DNA of 64,000 bases, taken from assembly GCA_020091685.1 (NCBI GenBank), contig CM034600.1, positions 36,450,077 through 36,514,076 of the forward strand, written 5' to 3'. Made by a program: the position numbers and the translations under genes. The stretch is from Lutjanus erythropterus. Lineage: Eukaryota > Chordata > Actinopteri > Lutjaniformes > Lutjanidae. Below are positions 26,945 to 39,024 of the stretch, one piece after another. Numbering within the stretch: position 1 is the stretch's first letter; the number at the start of each line of letters is the position of its first letter. The notes under the pieces are model-generated. The model saw nothing but the letters and a program-made list of their open reading frames with translations. It did no database searches and was not told the origin of the DNA.

Positions 26945-29429
26945 TGTGGATAAACAGGTGGCGCTCGAGGAGTATCTTTGTCACGCTGTGATTTGGCTAA
27001 TAAAGTGACAGGCTTGTGTGGTGACAGACAGCGACATGGACGTGGTCGTTGGAAACATGCCGCAATTCACCCTGGTACATGAAGGCGCTGCCGGCATGGC
27101 TCGGCGAGCAGGAGAACTCAGCTGTCTTGATCAACACAGTGTTTGCATCGACATCACGGTTTGTTGTTGGAACATATGCAGCCATGCCGGCGAGACGGGG
27201 ATGTAAACAACAGATGGATTACACTTTGTATATTCCATCTGAAGCCAACTTTAGGATGTCTAAACCACAGAAAAATTCAGGGAAACGTGCGGAAGCTGCC
27301 AAAAGTTACAGAGAAGGACTTGGTCAGCACAAAAGGGCAATGACAATTGTGCTTTCTATTTCTGATCCAAAACTGCCGTGTGTGTTCACCGAGCCCCGCA
27401 GCTAAGACCCTTTAATGTTAGAAAGGTTTGGAAAGGTTTTTAAATATCTATTCTGACTTTGAGTCTGATATTGGTACAACCTTTTGGATCAAAATGCAGA
27501 TTTGTCATAAACAATTAAAACATCCCTCTTCAACCAATTTATTAACAAAGTCAACTGATGAGAAACAGATTTGTTTTTCTTACAAGCTTATATTTGGTTG
27601 AGCCACTATTGCTGCTTTTATAATCCTGCAGCACCCAGCATCTCTGCCTCCCTCTGTCCTCAGGACCCGCTCAGTCTAAAGAGTGAGATGCATCAGTGAA
27701 AAAGTGAGTGAAAACTACTCACAATTAATTTCTACATATTGCAACAATTTTTAGTAAGTAATTTCCCCCCCCCCTTTTTTCTTGAAAATAAATCTTATGA
27801 GGTTGAGGGGTGCTTGGCAACAGGCCAGAGACCCAGGAAGATGTTTCTCAACTCCTAACTTTTACATACTTACATTCTGAAATGCGTCTTTAAATATTTC
27901 TCACTGAGGGTGTTTGGGTTTGAGAATCCTGGTACTCACCTCTTTAAAACAGGCGTCACCTTGTTAGGATGAAGATCCGGAGGCTGCTGGTAATTTTCCA
28001 CCCCAGAACAAACACACGCAGATGAATCAGAGCAGATAAGGAGCTGCTTGTGATGAGAAGTGTTTCTCTTTTCATGCTCCTGTAAACTGTCAGTTATATT
28101 TTCATTCTGATGCTTTTATGTTTTATCTGACATTTTGTTTTATACTCTGTCCTCAAAGAACATTACTTCAATTGAACTGTTTTAATAGTTTAAATGATAA
28201 ACTTTTTGATCTTGTTTTTTATCCACATCCAACATGATTTACTTCTTTCTGGCACAAACAACAGACAGATTCCTCTGAGGAACGGACTAAAACTGTAGCT
28301 CTGTTTGCACTGATGAGGGACTCAGCCTGATAATGGTGGTACACAGCCAGCAAATATCAGCACTAATTGAAATAAATTTCATTTCTGAAGGTGAAATATG
28401 CATCTTGTTGGGAAATGAGCACAAATCCGGTGATTAGAAATGACTGGCTGGACTTGTGTCAACTTTCGGTTCCTCTGAAGAAGGATTTCCTTTTGAATTC
28501 CTCTGAAAGACCCTTTGAGCAACTGAATTCACATCCCGGATGTATTTACTGCATCTGTCCTCTAGATGTCAGTGTTGTTCTGTCATTTTTGTACTTAGTG
28601 TTCAGTACAGGACTGTTCTCATCTTACAGTAAAGTTACAATGTGTGTGTTTCTGTGAGAACAAATTCTGTAAAATACACATTGTATTAGGAAACTATTTG
28701 ACTAATTGGTGTCTCCGAGTTGTTTTAACTGCAGTTTCATTCAGTTTTTTCAAAACAAATCTGCACACTTTGCTCCAGAAGAACTTTATACAGTGATAAA
28801 GCCATCAGGGGACTTTAGAAAGAGTAAAAATATTAACAGTCATCTTTATTTAGACAGCACTGTTTAAAAGTTTAAAAAATGCATATATCAATATCTAATA
28901 TAAAATATGAACAAATGGATTCGATTTGTACATGATAAAGTAAAAATTTAAATACAATTAAAAAAGCATAACTCAAGAAAAATCAGGATAAGCTCTTCAA
29001 CAAAGTAGGAGAATATTGACTCATGTGTGTGGCGAGGGTTTTAGGTTTTATTCAGCGTGAAAAAGAATCTGCAGTCCTCATATTCTCTGGCAGTGTCCTG
29101 AGAGTTTGAGTTTGAGTTCAATAAAAACATGTCAAACACATATCAGTGTAGTTTTGGAAAATTACCGAAAAATCAAGCGAGGAAATAGAACAATGCTGCA
29201 TTTTGAAGGCAGGAAAAGTCTGTTTACTCGACCACTTATTTTCTGACAATGTTCGCTAAAAGCAGAACCTCTAATACAGGGGTTCCCAGGATGAGGGTTG
29301 GATAAGTAGAAAAAAACAGGCTACACAAATTATGTTAACATTTTCTGACCTCTTCTTTTATTTGTTGTATTGCATTGTATTCATTCATTTATTTATCTTA
29401 TTATATATATGGTATAAATGACTGGCTGA
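26945..29429. other. Gene-free region
   Basis: 26990-27410 is somewhat GC-richer and has open frames on both strands with no recognisable protein. The rest is AT-rich without clear features apart from C and T homopolymers near 27765. Confidence 0.5.
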
Positions 29430-29565
29430 GGATATGACAGGAAAGTGGGAGAGAGAGTCGGGGAATGCAAAAGGCAGTAGTCAGGAGTCAAACCTAAGGC
29501 CGCTGCAGAAGTTCTACAGACTCACGTGGGGCAAACGCTCAACCAGCTGAGCTACCAGGCCACTA
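29430..29565 (-). repeat. tRNA-derived SINE
   Basis: The minus strand has an RNA polymerase III A box (TAGCTCAGCTGGTTGAGCG) around 29538-29556 and a B box (GGTTTGACTCC) around 29484-29494, spaced as in a tRNA. A non-tRNA body (TGCATTCCCCGACTCTCTC) follows. There is no acceptor stem, so it is not a functional tRNA gene. Confidence 0.7.
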
Positions 29566-30265
29566 GCCTTGAGGCAGTTTCATGAGTCCATCAGGACAGC
29601 TAACCTGGGGAGCTCTACTGTTGCTGGCAAGCAAATATTAGTGTGCAGCAGGGTTGAGCGACCGGACGAATATATCAGCTATCGAAAAGGGACTGAATCC
29701 ATTGCCGGCTGTTTTTTTTTTTTGGGCCAATGTTTGTCATCTTCTGCTGCACCATAACACTCGCTGAGCTGGGTGAGGAGTGAGAGATAAACAGAAGAGT
29801 CAGAATCTTTGCACTCTTTTCATACAGTGAATTAAGGATTCGATCAGACCAAAACCAGAGTTGGTGGCTGTTGGAAGACTGGACAGACAAAGACGAGGAG
29901 TCGACAAGCCAGTTATGCTCATCTTAGTTTGGTAAAAGAAATAAACTTCAATTTAGAAGGTGTACAGTTGTATTTCTGTGTTTAAAAAGGTTGAATTCAC
30001 CGCTTGCACACATCTCCCGGCTGAGACTCGAGAGGACAGGTGTGTGTGGTGGGGGAATATTTCGCCAATCCCAGATGGATGGGCTGACAGTATCCGGTCC
30101 CACACTATTGTGCAGGTCAGGAAAATGTTTGTGTTGCTTGGCAAAAGTCCATTGGCGGTACTTGTTTTGGCAGAGCCAAATAAATGAGCAAATAAACAAA
30201 AAGATCATAATCTGTTTTCATTATTACTGGATACTAATAAATGCTTGTAGAGCTGCTGCATAAAA
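29566..30265. other. Unannotated stretch
   Basis: No gene or clear repeat seen. The open frames on both strands are short and unlike known proteins. Confidence 0.5.
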
Positions 30266-30386
30266 GCAATATAGTAATCGAGGTTGTGCTGTTGGACTGA
30301 ATATCATCACAGCTGTGATTATCTTTGACCGAATCACAGCCATGATGATATTTGGTACAACAGCACTCTCTCTCGTGTGATATTGC
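30266..30386. repeat. Near-perfect palindrome / hairpin element
   Basis: The arms GTGCTGTTGGACTGAATATC and GATATTTGGTACAACAGCAC continue into CATCACAGCTGTGATT and its complement, with an 11-nt loop. The stem is about 35 bp with five mismatches. Outer GCAATAT and ATATTGC ends extend the symmetry. It fits a very short MITE, or a hairpin RNA if transcribed. Confidence 0.8.
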
Positions 30387-31165
30387 GTCTTCAATTTAAT
30401 CAAACGGTGGCATTAAAAAGAAAGTCTTACATTTAACTAGGTGATCCATGTTGGCACGTGGAGTTTACTAGAATTCTGTAGGCTGCTCCTCATCTCTGAT
30501 TGAAGCTAGCTGCTCATGGCTACTTTAGCCACCTTTAGCGTAACACACCTGAATGTTTGACTGAACTGTCAGCAGTCAAAGTGCATGGTGGGTAAGGTTC
30601 TGACAGGGAAGAATGTGTGAAATAAAAAAGATGATATCTCTGGTTCTTCTGTAGTCTGATATTGTTTGTTGTCGGAAAACTCTTTTAAGGCCATAAACTG
30701 TGACAAGGTGTCACAAGTAGACCTCACATCATTTTTAGGGCACACGGCTATAAAATATTGGGGACAATTGCTCTAATATCAGCAAAAGATGCATCCTGTA
30801 ACACAGAGGGTATTGATTTACATGTAGGAAGAGCAAAAATAAATAGAAATGTCACATATTTTTTATGTAATCTAGAACAGATTACATTTTTAAACAAACT
30901 TCCCCAACATTGCCTGCCAGCTACAACTCACTGAGAGTCTACTGTAGTGGTCCTGTCTCCTTCCCTCTCTCTAAATTTAAATCAGACTCTCTTCTCTGCA
31001 TTCCAGACAAGTAAATAATTCTTGGAGAAACTTTTTTTTTTTTTTTTGGGTCTCATGAATTCTTGCTGCTTGATGTCTGCAGCCAAGAACCTCCTCCAGC
31101 TGAGGATCTGCAGAGCAGAGCTGGCAGCGACATCAACAGCTGCTGGGTGAGATAGCTGCCAGTCT

Positions 31166-31167
<2 letters not shown>
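30387..31167. other. Unannotated stretch with one exon-like segment
   Basis: At 31082-31146 (+) an acceptor-like CTTGATGTCTGCAG, 65 open nt (QEPPPAEDLQSRAGSDINS) and the donor GTGAGA look exon-like, but nothing links to it. The rest shows no features. Confidence 0.3.
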
Positions 31168-31231
<64 letters not shown>

Positions 31232-31233
31232 GT
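31168..31233. repeat. (GT)n microsatellite
   Basis: About 66 bp of GT with one GC interruption near the end. Confidence 0.95.
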
Positions 31234-31509
31234 TTACTACAGAGAACCTGGAGAGCTCGGAGGTATGCAGCAAAGGAGACAAAGATGCAGAGAGAGACTC
31301 ATGCAAGAGCTGATTGGAAGGGAACAAAAGCAGATTCTTCTTCCTCTTTTATCCTTTTCTTCTGCTTCTCTTTTGTCTTTTCTTCCTCCTCTCCTGAAAA
31401 CATGATGGAAACGTGTCCTTTCTGTTTCTGTCATGGATTCGTTTGAGAAAAGTCGGGCTACAGTCTCAACAACGCTTCTGATATTTTCATCGTTGTTTTC
31501 GGTGGACGT

Positions 31510-31912
31510 TTAAAGGGTTAGTTCAGATTTATCGAAGACACACAACAACATACAAACTAACAAATGAAGGCAGCAGTAGATCGGCAACTTCTGTGTTCTG
31601 TGAGGTAAAATTACTGTTTTTGCCAAAGGAGTTTGGTTGCTTCGGAGAGAGCGATATTTGGCTCATATAACGGCCGCATCCCATCAGAAAAGGCTGCATG
31701 ATGGCGAGGTAAAGCAGTGAAAATATTCTAAATACAGTGTAACACTTAAATTGATATTCAGATTCCGGCAGACGGCCCCATCCACCATGGCCAGCGCCCA
31801 GCTTTTGTAAGCTTTAATCACCAAAAAGTCGCCTCTTTTCTGCCTCGGTAGTTCCTCCTTGCACTTTGAAAATCACAGCCCTACTTCAAAAAACCTGAAC
31901 TATCCCAACTAA
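31510..31912. repeat. Palindromic MITE, family A, short copy
   Basis: It starts TTAAAGGGTTAGTTCAGATTT, and the internal block AGGTAAAATTACTGTTTTTG through GGCGAGGTAAAGCAG matches the 86-852 copy. The right end reads CTGAACTATCCCAACTAA. Confidence 0.65.
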
Positions 31913-32029
31913 GTCTGGTGTTTCATGCATGTTGTGATTTACTGGCTGACTCTGTTTCTGTTGTTTTTTTGTTTTTTTTGCAGCCAAGGGTAAAAACCTT
32001 TTTGCAATATTTCAAGGTGTCTGTAGATG

Positions 32030-32710
32030 TCTACAGTGAAAATTCACATTCTCATCTTATCGCTGATCTTTTCCTCTGTTCTCTTCTTCTGTCTGTCTTT
32101 CATGTTATCTTCCTTTTTCATTCTGTTCTCATCTTCTCTTATCTCCTGTATCTTCCTCATCCATTCTGTCCTTCTCTTTCTTATTTTTCTTTACCATTCT
32201 TTGTCTTTCCCTCACTTGTCATCCTCTCCTCCTCACCTGTTATTTTCTCCCCTTCACTTTCTTATCATATTTTCCTAACATCCAGTCTACTCCCTCCTCC
32301 TCCTCTTATCTGATTTTTCCTCCTCCCATCCTCTCATCCTATTGTTGTCTCCACTCTTTTCCTCTTTTTCACCATCCTTTTCTCTATCTTCTCTGTCCTC
32401 CATCCTCTCAGCTCCTTCTTTTCTATTTCTCCTCTCTAACTTCTCTTCCTCTCCTCCTCTCGTCACCCCCCTCTCTTTTCCTCTTTCCTTTCTCTATCAC
32501 TCGAGGCCTTTCTTTCATCATCTCCTTCACCTCATACTTCTCTGTTATCCCATTTTCTTTGTTTTCTTCCTCTTCTCATCTCCACATCTTCTCTCTTGTT
32601 ATTTGCACTTTGACATCCCTTCTTCCTTTTGTCTGTTGTCTTATTTGTAGTCTCCTCTTATCGTTTCCTTTCCTTGCTCCTCCATCTTTTGTCCTCTCAT
32701 CTCTCTCTTA
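32030..32710. repeat. Long pyrimidine-rich tract
   Basis: About 680 bp in which the plus strand is overwhelmingly C and T (TCTTCCTC, TTTCCTCTT blocks). The Ser/Leu/Phe-rich frames across it are compositional. Confidence 0.85.
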
Positions 32711-33514
32711 GCAGATGTCTGATCCTGAACCATGTTTCTAACACATGTAAAGGAACACGTGAAACTTTAAAAAATGTATCTGCTCTATGTCTTTGACGAC
32801 TCTGATGACATTTTTGCCGCGCACACCTTGAACTTCCACTGAAGTTTATTCATCGAGTATTTGAAGATTTCCAGGAAAACAAACACACAGCAGTGGGAGG
32901 TAACGTCAAGAAGGCAGTCAGTGGCGTGACACATAATGGAAATGTAATCACAAAAACATGGATCAATGAAAATTATTTAAACAGATGAGTCACTCTTTAT
33001 TCTCTCCATCTGGGCTTGGTGAAACTTTTAATATCCTGGAAACTCCCCTGAAAAATCTAATAGTCAGTTCAGGTGAAACGCAAACTCAGACAAATAAAGG
33101 GTTACTCCTCACTTTTTTTCAAGACTCTTAAGTATGTAGTACATTTTGGAGTTTAAAGTTTCCATGAAGTCAAAACCGATGTTTTTTTCTTTATCATGTA
33201 CACCAGCATCTGACCCAACGATGAAAAAAAGTTGTTTGCTAGATATTGTTATTATACTATTAATTAATAGTATTTCAGAGTCCTGTGGCCCTGTTCCCTG
33301 TTATCAAGCTGGCCACTGTTGGTTTTGGAGGCTGTTTTGGTCCAGGTTTGGCCTCCACCACAGACTGTATATTAAATAGGATTTCAATCTATTTATTGTA
33401 CAGTCTGTGGCTCCAACTAGGTATTTGAATGGCTATACTCAGTTTTGTATGCAGAAATGCTACATATTACTCCTTTATCTTCTTTAAAATGACTATATTA
33501 AGGAAGCACTCTCT
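32711..33514. other. Gene-free stretch with a small hairpin
   Basis: 33359-33409 is an inverted repeat: CACAGACTGTATATTAAATAG, a 9-nt loop, then CTATTTATTGTACAGTCTGTG. Nothing else is seen. Confidence 0.6.
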
Positions 33515-33905
33515 GATCTTGGACTATGGAGTCTTATGGACTAACTTGAGACAGCAGGAACAGTTCGTTCTACCTGGGGTGGATGTATGTACCCAGGAAA
33601 TGTTTGTTCTGTGCGTACAAGATCAATGAAAACTGCTATCAGCAGCTGAATTCAGGAAGTAGCCTCTTCTCGTGATCTATGGACTCATTCGAAGTCACCT
33701 CTGACGCCAGGAAGTGTTTCTCTGCTTTAAATGGATCTTTGGAGTCTCAGTTATTGACCATCTGAAGCAGGAAATGCCCACTCTCCTTGATCTGCGGCTG
33801 TTCATTTTGACCCCTGGCACCAGGAAGCGTCCTTTTCTACTTATACTAGATCTATGGAGTCACTGCTAGTTATGACCTCAGACAGGAAGCTTCCTCTCCG
33901 TTGGA
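33515..33905. repeat. Degenerate minisatellite, 55-60 bp unit
   Basis: Phrases GATCTATGGACTC / GATCTTTGGAGTC / GATCTGCGGCTG / GATCTATGGAGTC start at about 33674, 33735, 33789 and 33849. Each is followed about 35 bp later by CAGGAAG. Two or more weaker units precede them. Confidence 0.6.
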
Positions 33906-34277
33906 TGGATGGAGCTATTCTTATTTCCTTCAGAAAGCAGGCCAAGTATTGTGTGGAGTTGGCTCCTTCTTCCCCTCTGATGGTAAATGAGTCCGCCGAA
34001 GCTTCGTCAGAAGAGACGCCATTTTCATTATTATAGGTGTGAGTAACATTCTTATCTGAACTACAGAGACATGCAGAGATTTGTTGGGAAATTAGATGTC
34101 TGGCTTTTGAAAATTCACGAAATGACGATGAAGTCAAAATTAAAGCTTCAAATAATGAGAGTCTAATGTCAAAGTTGAATGGTTTTATAAAGTTGGACTG
34201 CGTGAGAGAAAAGTGTTCCATCTTCAGTAATCACTGTACAACGACCCCGAACTCAAGTCAAATATCATCCTGTAGGT
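33906..34277. other. Open frame without recognisable product
   Basis: A 126-codon frame on the minus strand (34221-33841) overlaps the minisatellite at its 3' end and has no family signature I know. I regard it as chance. Confidence 0.4.
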
Positions 34278-34450
34278 TCTAGGGATGTTCCTAGTGAATA
34301 CGTTCCCTGCTGAGTAAATGAAAATTTTAATCTAGATTAGTCTACTAGTCTAACAGTAAAAAAACACTCAGTGTTAGAGCTTAGAGGCAACAGTTAACTG
34401 GCATTGGACGTAAATAAAATATTGATAAATACTTTAGCCAACTAGTATTT
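34278..34450. repeat. Dispersed repeat, family D, short copy
   Basis: GGGATGTTCCTAGTGAATACG to CAACAGTTAACTGGCATTG. The same beginning and end phrases bound the longer copy at 39025-39765, so this is an internally deleted relative. Confidence 0.6.
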
Positions 34451-34627
34451 CCTGTGCCAAATAGCGAGGGCGGTGATGTTTAAGATATATATATCATAGC
34501 TAACTTAGTTAGAAAATACATGGTTAGGTTTAGGAAAACAACATGTTTGGGTTAACAGCATCAAAACACTAGAGGGTGAAGAATGATGTCCATAGAAAAG
34601 CACAATGAAGCGTTAATGTGTGGTCAA

Positions 34628-35130
34628 TGGGGCTGTGTATTAAAAATCTGGCGATACAATACAGGGGTTACAATTCATTATATCGTGATATATTGCAATA
34701 GTGTAAGGAAGGTGATATATTGCTAATTTTTAAATCAAATTTTTGGATTGTCCTAATATAAAGAACACACCACCCTGCATAAAATCTGACTTAAAAAGTT
34801 AACTTTTGATGCAATCAGAGCAGCGAAGATACTCAACAATGCTGCAAACTAGTAACACAAAAAGAACCAATATAATACTATTCAAATGTATTAATATTCT
34901 CAGACACCCAAAGTACTTAACTAGACATAAATTTGCCTGATCAGGTCATGAAACAGGTTCTACTTTCTAAGATTTCACATGGGTAAAACAGACACACAAC
35001 TGGCTTCAGTAGGGAAACTTGTTCCCAGCTAGAAAAAGTCTTTTCAGTTCAGCTCTTGTAGTGAAGTATTTGGCACAGGACAATGGTGTTATTATATTCC
35101 GGAAGTTCAGCCACCCATATACTATAATAT
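34628..35130. repeat. Probable dispersed repeat
   Basis: The phrases GGGGCTGTGTATTAAAAATC and TCATTATATCGTGATATATTGCAATA match from memory a common fish repeat. The right boundary is uncertain. Confidence 0.45.
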
Positions 35131-38100
35131 TTCTTAAACATCAAAGAAAAAACATCCCTGTTTGTGAGGAGAGGAAACACTGAATGGATCAATCAATCTG
35201 CAGCATAAAAGGCCGTCTGACACCTGACATGACTGAACTGTGTGAGCTCACATCTGTCAGGACTGAGAAATCGAGTGACTCATTATGAAACGTTATGAAG
35301 TCTGCACTTTTGGCTGATAAAGACACATAAGAAAATGTGAAATTTACGTTTTTTTTCTTTTTTTTCGTTTTTCTTGCATTCAATACAGTCAGAGTTTTCT
35401 AGTGGCCGTTAGAAGAACTGCTTCCAGCACCTGCACCTCCTCACAACATATCTGCCAAGAAACTTATCTGTTGGGTCCACAGTCTCACACTGTGATACAA
35501 ATGAGGCACTTTAGTTTGACTGCATTTCTTATCATCTGAAAAGTCCTGACTAAGTAACACAGTGCAATGCAGTTCAAACTCCTCACATTTATTTAGGACA
35601 TTTTACACACCCCACAAAATAAAATCCTTCCCTACTTCCGTCTCCCATCCCAATTCCAGCTGTTCAACCTCCAGCCTGTCAGTCCAGCACCAGGGCGTTT
35701 AATGCTGTTGTGTGTGTCTTGAAAGAAGCACATGTGATATCCTTCCTGTTATATAGTTGTTGTTGTTGTTGTGTCTACTGATGTGAATGCTGTAATCTTC
35801 CCTGTAAATATTATGTAATTTACATGCTGTTGGTTTCAGACATACTAATAAATTTCACCTCTTGTTTTAGAGCATTAAATAGCATGCTGCTAAGGAATTT
35901 TGGACGCAGCCAGTGGCTGAGGCAAATGCTAGTAAAATGAAAAGCTAATCAGCAACAACTTATCCAACTTGCTAATTTATCACCTGAAGATGCTGATGAT
36001 GTTGTAGATGCCTCCCTTAAAGTTCTGTTCTCCACGAAGAGTTTAACTTCAGTGCTGGCTGCAAATGTGCATTGTTAGCTGCCGCTACTGCAGGGGACTT
36101 GGCTCTCGCCGGTTGATTCCACCATGCAAGGCATGTCTGCACCGCGGCTCTGATCCGTCCTCGGCATGGATGCATGTCCCACCAGCAGTGTTTCAGAAGC
36201 ATTTCAGCAGCTGAGCGTTTTGCTCACCTGATTATGTTTACTTGCTCAGATTTTGTTAATTTGATCTTCTTTCCTTGCTTTTTGTGCTTCTACCATGGAT
36301 AAGTAGGCTACATAGTTAGTTTCCTATTTCTGTTTTTATGATTGAGAGTCTGCAAAGGGTGTTTTATTTTTTTCTGTGCATCAAGAATAGACTATTGAAG
36401 TTTTTGGATGCTTGTGTGCCTTTAGGACACGGTGTTATGTGCGACATACTCATTAGTGATATAAGTAATGATTACAGATTATTAACATTATTCTCTAATG
36501 TGGGATTGTACTTTGCCAAGAATTCATTGTTGCAGTTTCTTTTTTTTTTAATTTTACTTTCTCAGATCCTTCATTCATTGAGTCAAACTGCTGCTGCCAG
36601 AATTTAAAATGACTTCCTTGAGATTAAGCCTTACTCATGCATCAGCAATTAAAGCTGACATTAGAGCTAACTGTTGTTGCATGTTTATCCCTTGATGTTT
36701 CTGATGATGTCAATATTTGACCTTCTCTCTGCGTGTGAATTAGGCTGTGTACTGCATGTACTGGTGTGTACAAGCGTGTGTGTATGTTAGTTTCCGGGCC
36801 GGGTGCCAACATTCCAGCCAGGCGGCCACACCAGGAGACAGGAAGTCAGGAGCAAGGTGATCATGATGTCATCATCCTGGGACAGAGAATGAGGCCAGTG
36901 GTCCTGTGTGGCACAGGTTCGGCACACGTCCAGTCATTCTCCGCCCTGCAGGAGCACCAACATGTGGCCGGCTGATAAACAGAATTCAGCCTGAGATGAG
37001 AGACACATGTGATGAATTAAAAGTTAATTTCTGTGCAGTGCTTCCAAAACGGACCGACTCTTGACGTGAGTGTCAACATCAAGGTCAGGCTCATGACTAA
37101 TGGCTACTGATCTACTTAGTCAGAATATTAGTGTTTATACTTTCATTCAATACATGTCAACCTTTCTGTCAAGTCCCCACATGTCAAACATGAGTTTTGC
37201 TTATTACTTCATTTCAGTGCTGGAAGAAGTATTCAGATGTTTTACTTAAGAAAAAGTAGAAAATTCACAAGGTGAGATCAGAAAATTCCTGCATTTAAAA
37301 TAAATAAAAACATTTTTAGTGCTGTTTGTTAGCAAGATCACAGAAAAATTACTGACTGATTTTACTGTTTTTCATGAAACTTACAAACGGTGTGGGATGG
37401 GCCAAGAAAGAACTGTTAAATTTTGGAGCGGATCCACATTTTTCAGTTTCAGTAACAAGTCCCAAGTCCAAGTCCCTCCAGGAAGTCATGATGTTGCAGT
37501 TGCAAAACATTGAATCAATACCGGTGAATTCTGCTCGACCTCGCAATTTTGTCCAATCATCACGTCATACATGTAGGACTGAATGGACCGACTTTTAAAT
37601 TTTTTTTTGTATTTTTATTTTTTCTACTTTGCCAGAAGTACTAAATTGTCAATATTGAAATTTCTCAATGCTCTGTGCACTTTTATATTTTATAATTGTG
37701 TGCTTTTTTGTAATCCTGAGCCTTTTTTGTTAAGGTTACTTCAAACACCCAGTGTGTGGTTAAATTCTCCCACAATTCCATTGCAAAAAATGCCTAAAAA
37801 CATGGCAACATGCCTCGCAAAGCAGATGTGCATCACAGGTGTTTCAGCCCGCAACAATTCCCTCCCAAAAAAGGCTGCGAGATCCTGGAGGGACTGGCTT
37901 TTGGACATACAACTTAAAGGAGCAACATGTAGCAACCGTGCATCCAAAAATGAGTGCTGCAGTCCAGATAGCGAGTTGGAGCCATAGGCGATACATTAAA
38001 TAGGCTGAAATCCTGATTAATATATGATCTATAGCTGAAATGAGTTGTTGTTTTCTCAAACTAATGAGTCACCATGGAAACATAAATATCATCTCTTACT

Positions 38101-38307
38101 CACATCCAAAAGTGATTTCCCTGCAATTAACATCACCAGAGATGTTAAGAAAAATGTTTTAAGACTACGTTTCACAAGAACAAGCAATAATGTTTACCAT
38201 GAAGTTTGCACTTGCAGATTTTATATCATAAAAGAGTGGACACTTGTTCTTGGCAGAGGTCTGCGTGGTCCTAGTGCACTTCTGTTATTTTAGTCAGTAT
38301 TTTAGCC
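35131..38307. other. Gene-free region
   Basis: No supported gene. 36780-36975 is a GC-richer patch with one open frame of unknown meaning. 36000-36210 and 37735-37990 look like decayed dispersed repeats (for example TGGTTAAATTCTCCCACAAT). (GTT)n is at 35757-35772. Confidence 0.45.
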
Positions 38308-38628
38308 CAGTGGTTCTCAACCTATGAGTCATGCCCCTCCAAAGGGTCAAAAGATGAATCTGAAGGGTTGTGAGATGATGAACGGGAAATAAAAGAGTTC
38401 TACATTGCATATTTCTTTTTCTTTTTTTCAAACATTTCTGTAATGTTTTGTGAAATATATGAGAGTTTTATTTCTTTGGGCCTCAAACACTTATTTAAAC
38501 CATCTGAGGACATTTTTGAGGGGAAATGTCTGGTGGCACTGCTAACAGCATATAGGCATCTGAAACATGACAAGGGGCCCCAACCAGACACTGATTTCCC
38601 ATAACAGCTAAAAAGTTTTGAACCACTG
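38308..38628. mobile_element. hAT-type MITE
   Basis: The left end CAGTGGTTCTCAACC and the right end, CAGTGGTTCAAAAC on the minus strand, are the classic hAT inverted termini. 321 bp, non-coding. Confidence 0.7.
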
Positions 38629-38868
38629 CTGTGTTGTATTTTATAAGCTTATGTGCTTCTATGTACAGTTTTATTGTGAAATCATAAAATCTAAGCAACC
38701 AGTAATTCCATCTGTCAGAATGATGCACAGTGATGACCCAGAGTTTGCTACTAAAAGGCAGATCTGAAAAGGATCTTTTGTTCATGCATGTGCACAATGT
38801 TGTCCTGCAACAGGACTGCAGTCTTACAGTCATACCAGGGCCACACTGCCTACCTCTACCTATACTCA

Positions 38869-38945
38869 ATCAATCAATTAATCAAACTTTATTTCATTAG
38901 CACCTTTCATACAGATTATTACCATTTAAAGAGCATGACAGATGA
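38869..38945. repeat. CAATCAATCAA repeat fragment
   Basis: CAATCAATCAATTAATCAAACTT and ATTTCATTAGCACCTTTC resemble a short repeat tail scattered widely in fish genomes. Confidence 0.5.
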
Positions 38946-39024
38946 ATGACAAACCGACAATAAGAGAGTAGAAACCAAGAATAAAAGTGTTGGGAATAAC
39001 AAACAATAAAATATATTTAAAATA

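Noticed and set aside
31918..32650. Long Ser/Leu/Phe-rich frames resembling membrane proteins
   Set aside because: They come from the pyrimidine-rich tract and have no coding signature or homologue I recognise.
33841..34221. 126-codon minus-strand frame
   Set aside because: It overlaps a minisatellite, lacks splice or promoter context, and matches no family I know.
37583..37987. 134-codon plus-strand frame
   Set aside because: Phe/Tyr-rich because of AT-rich DNA, and it runs into a probable dispersed repeat.
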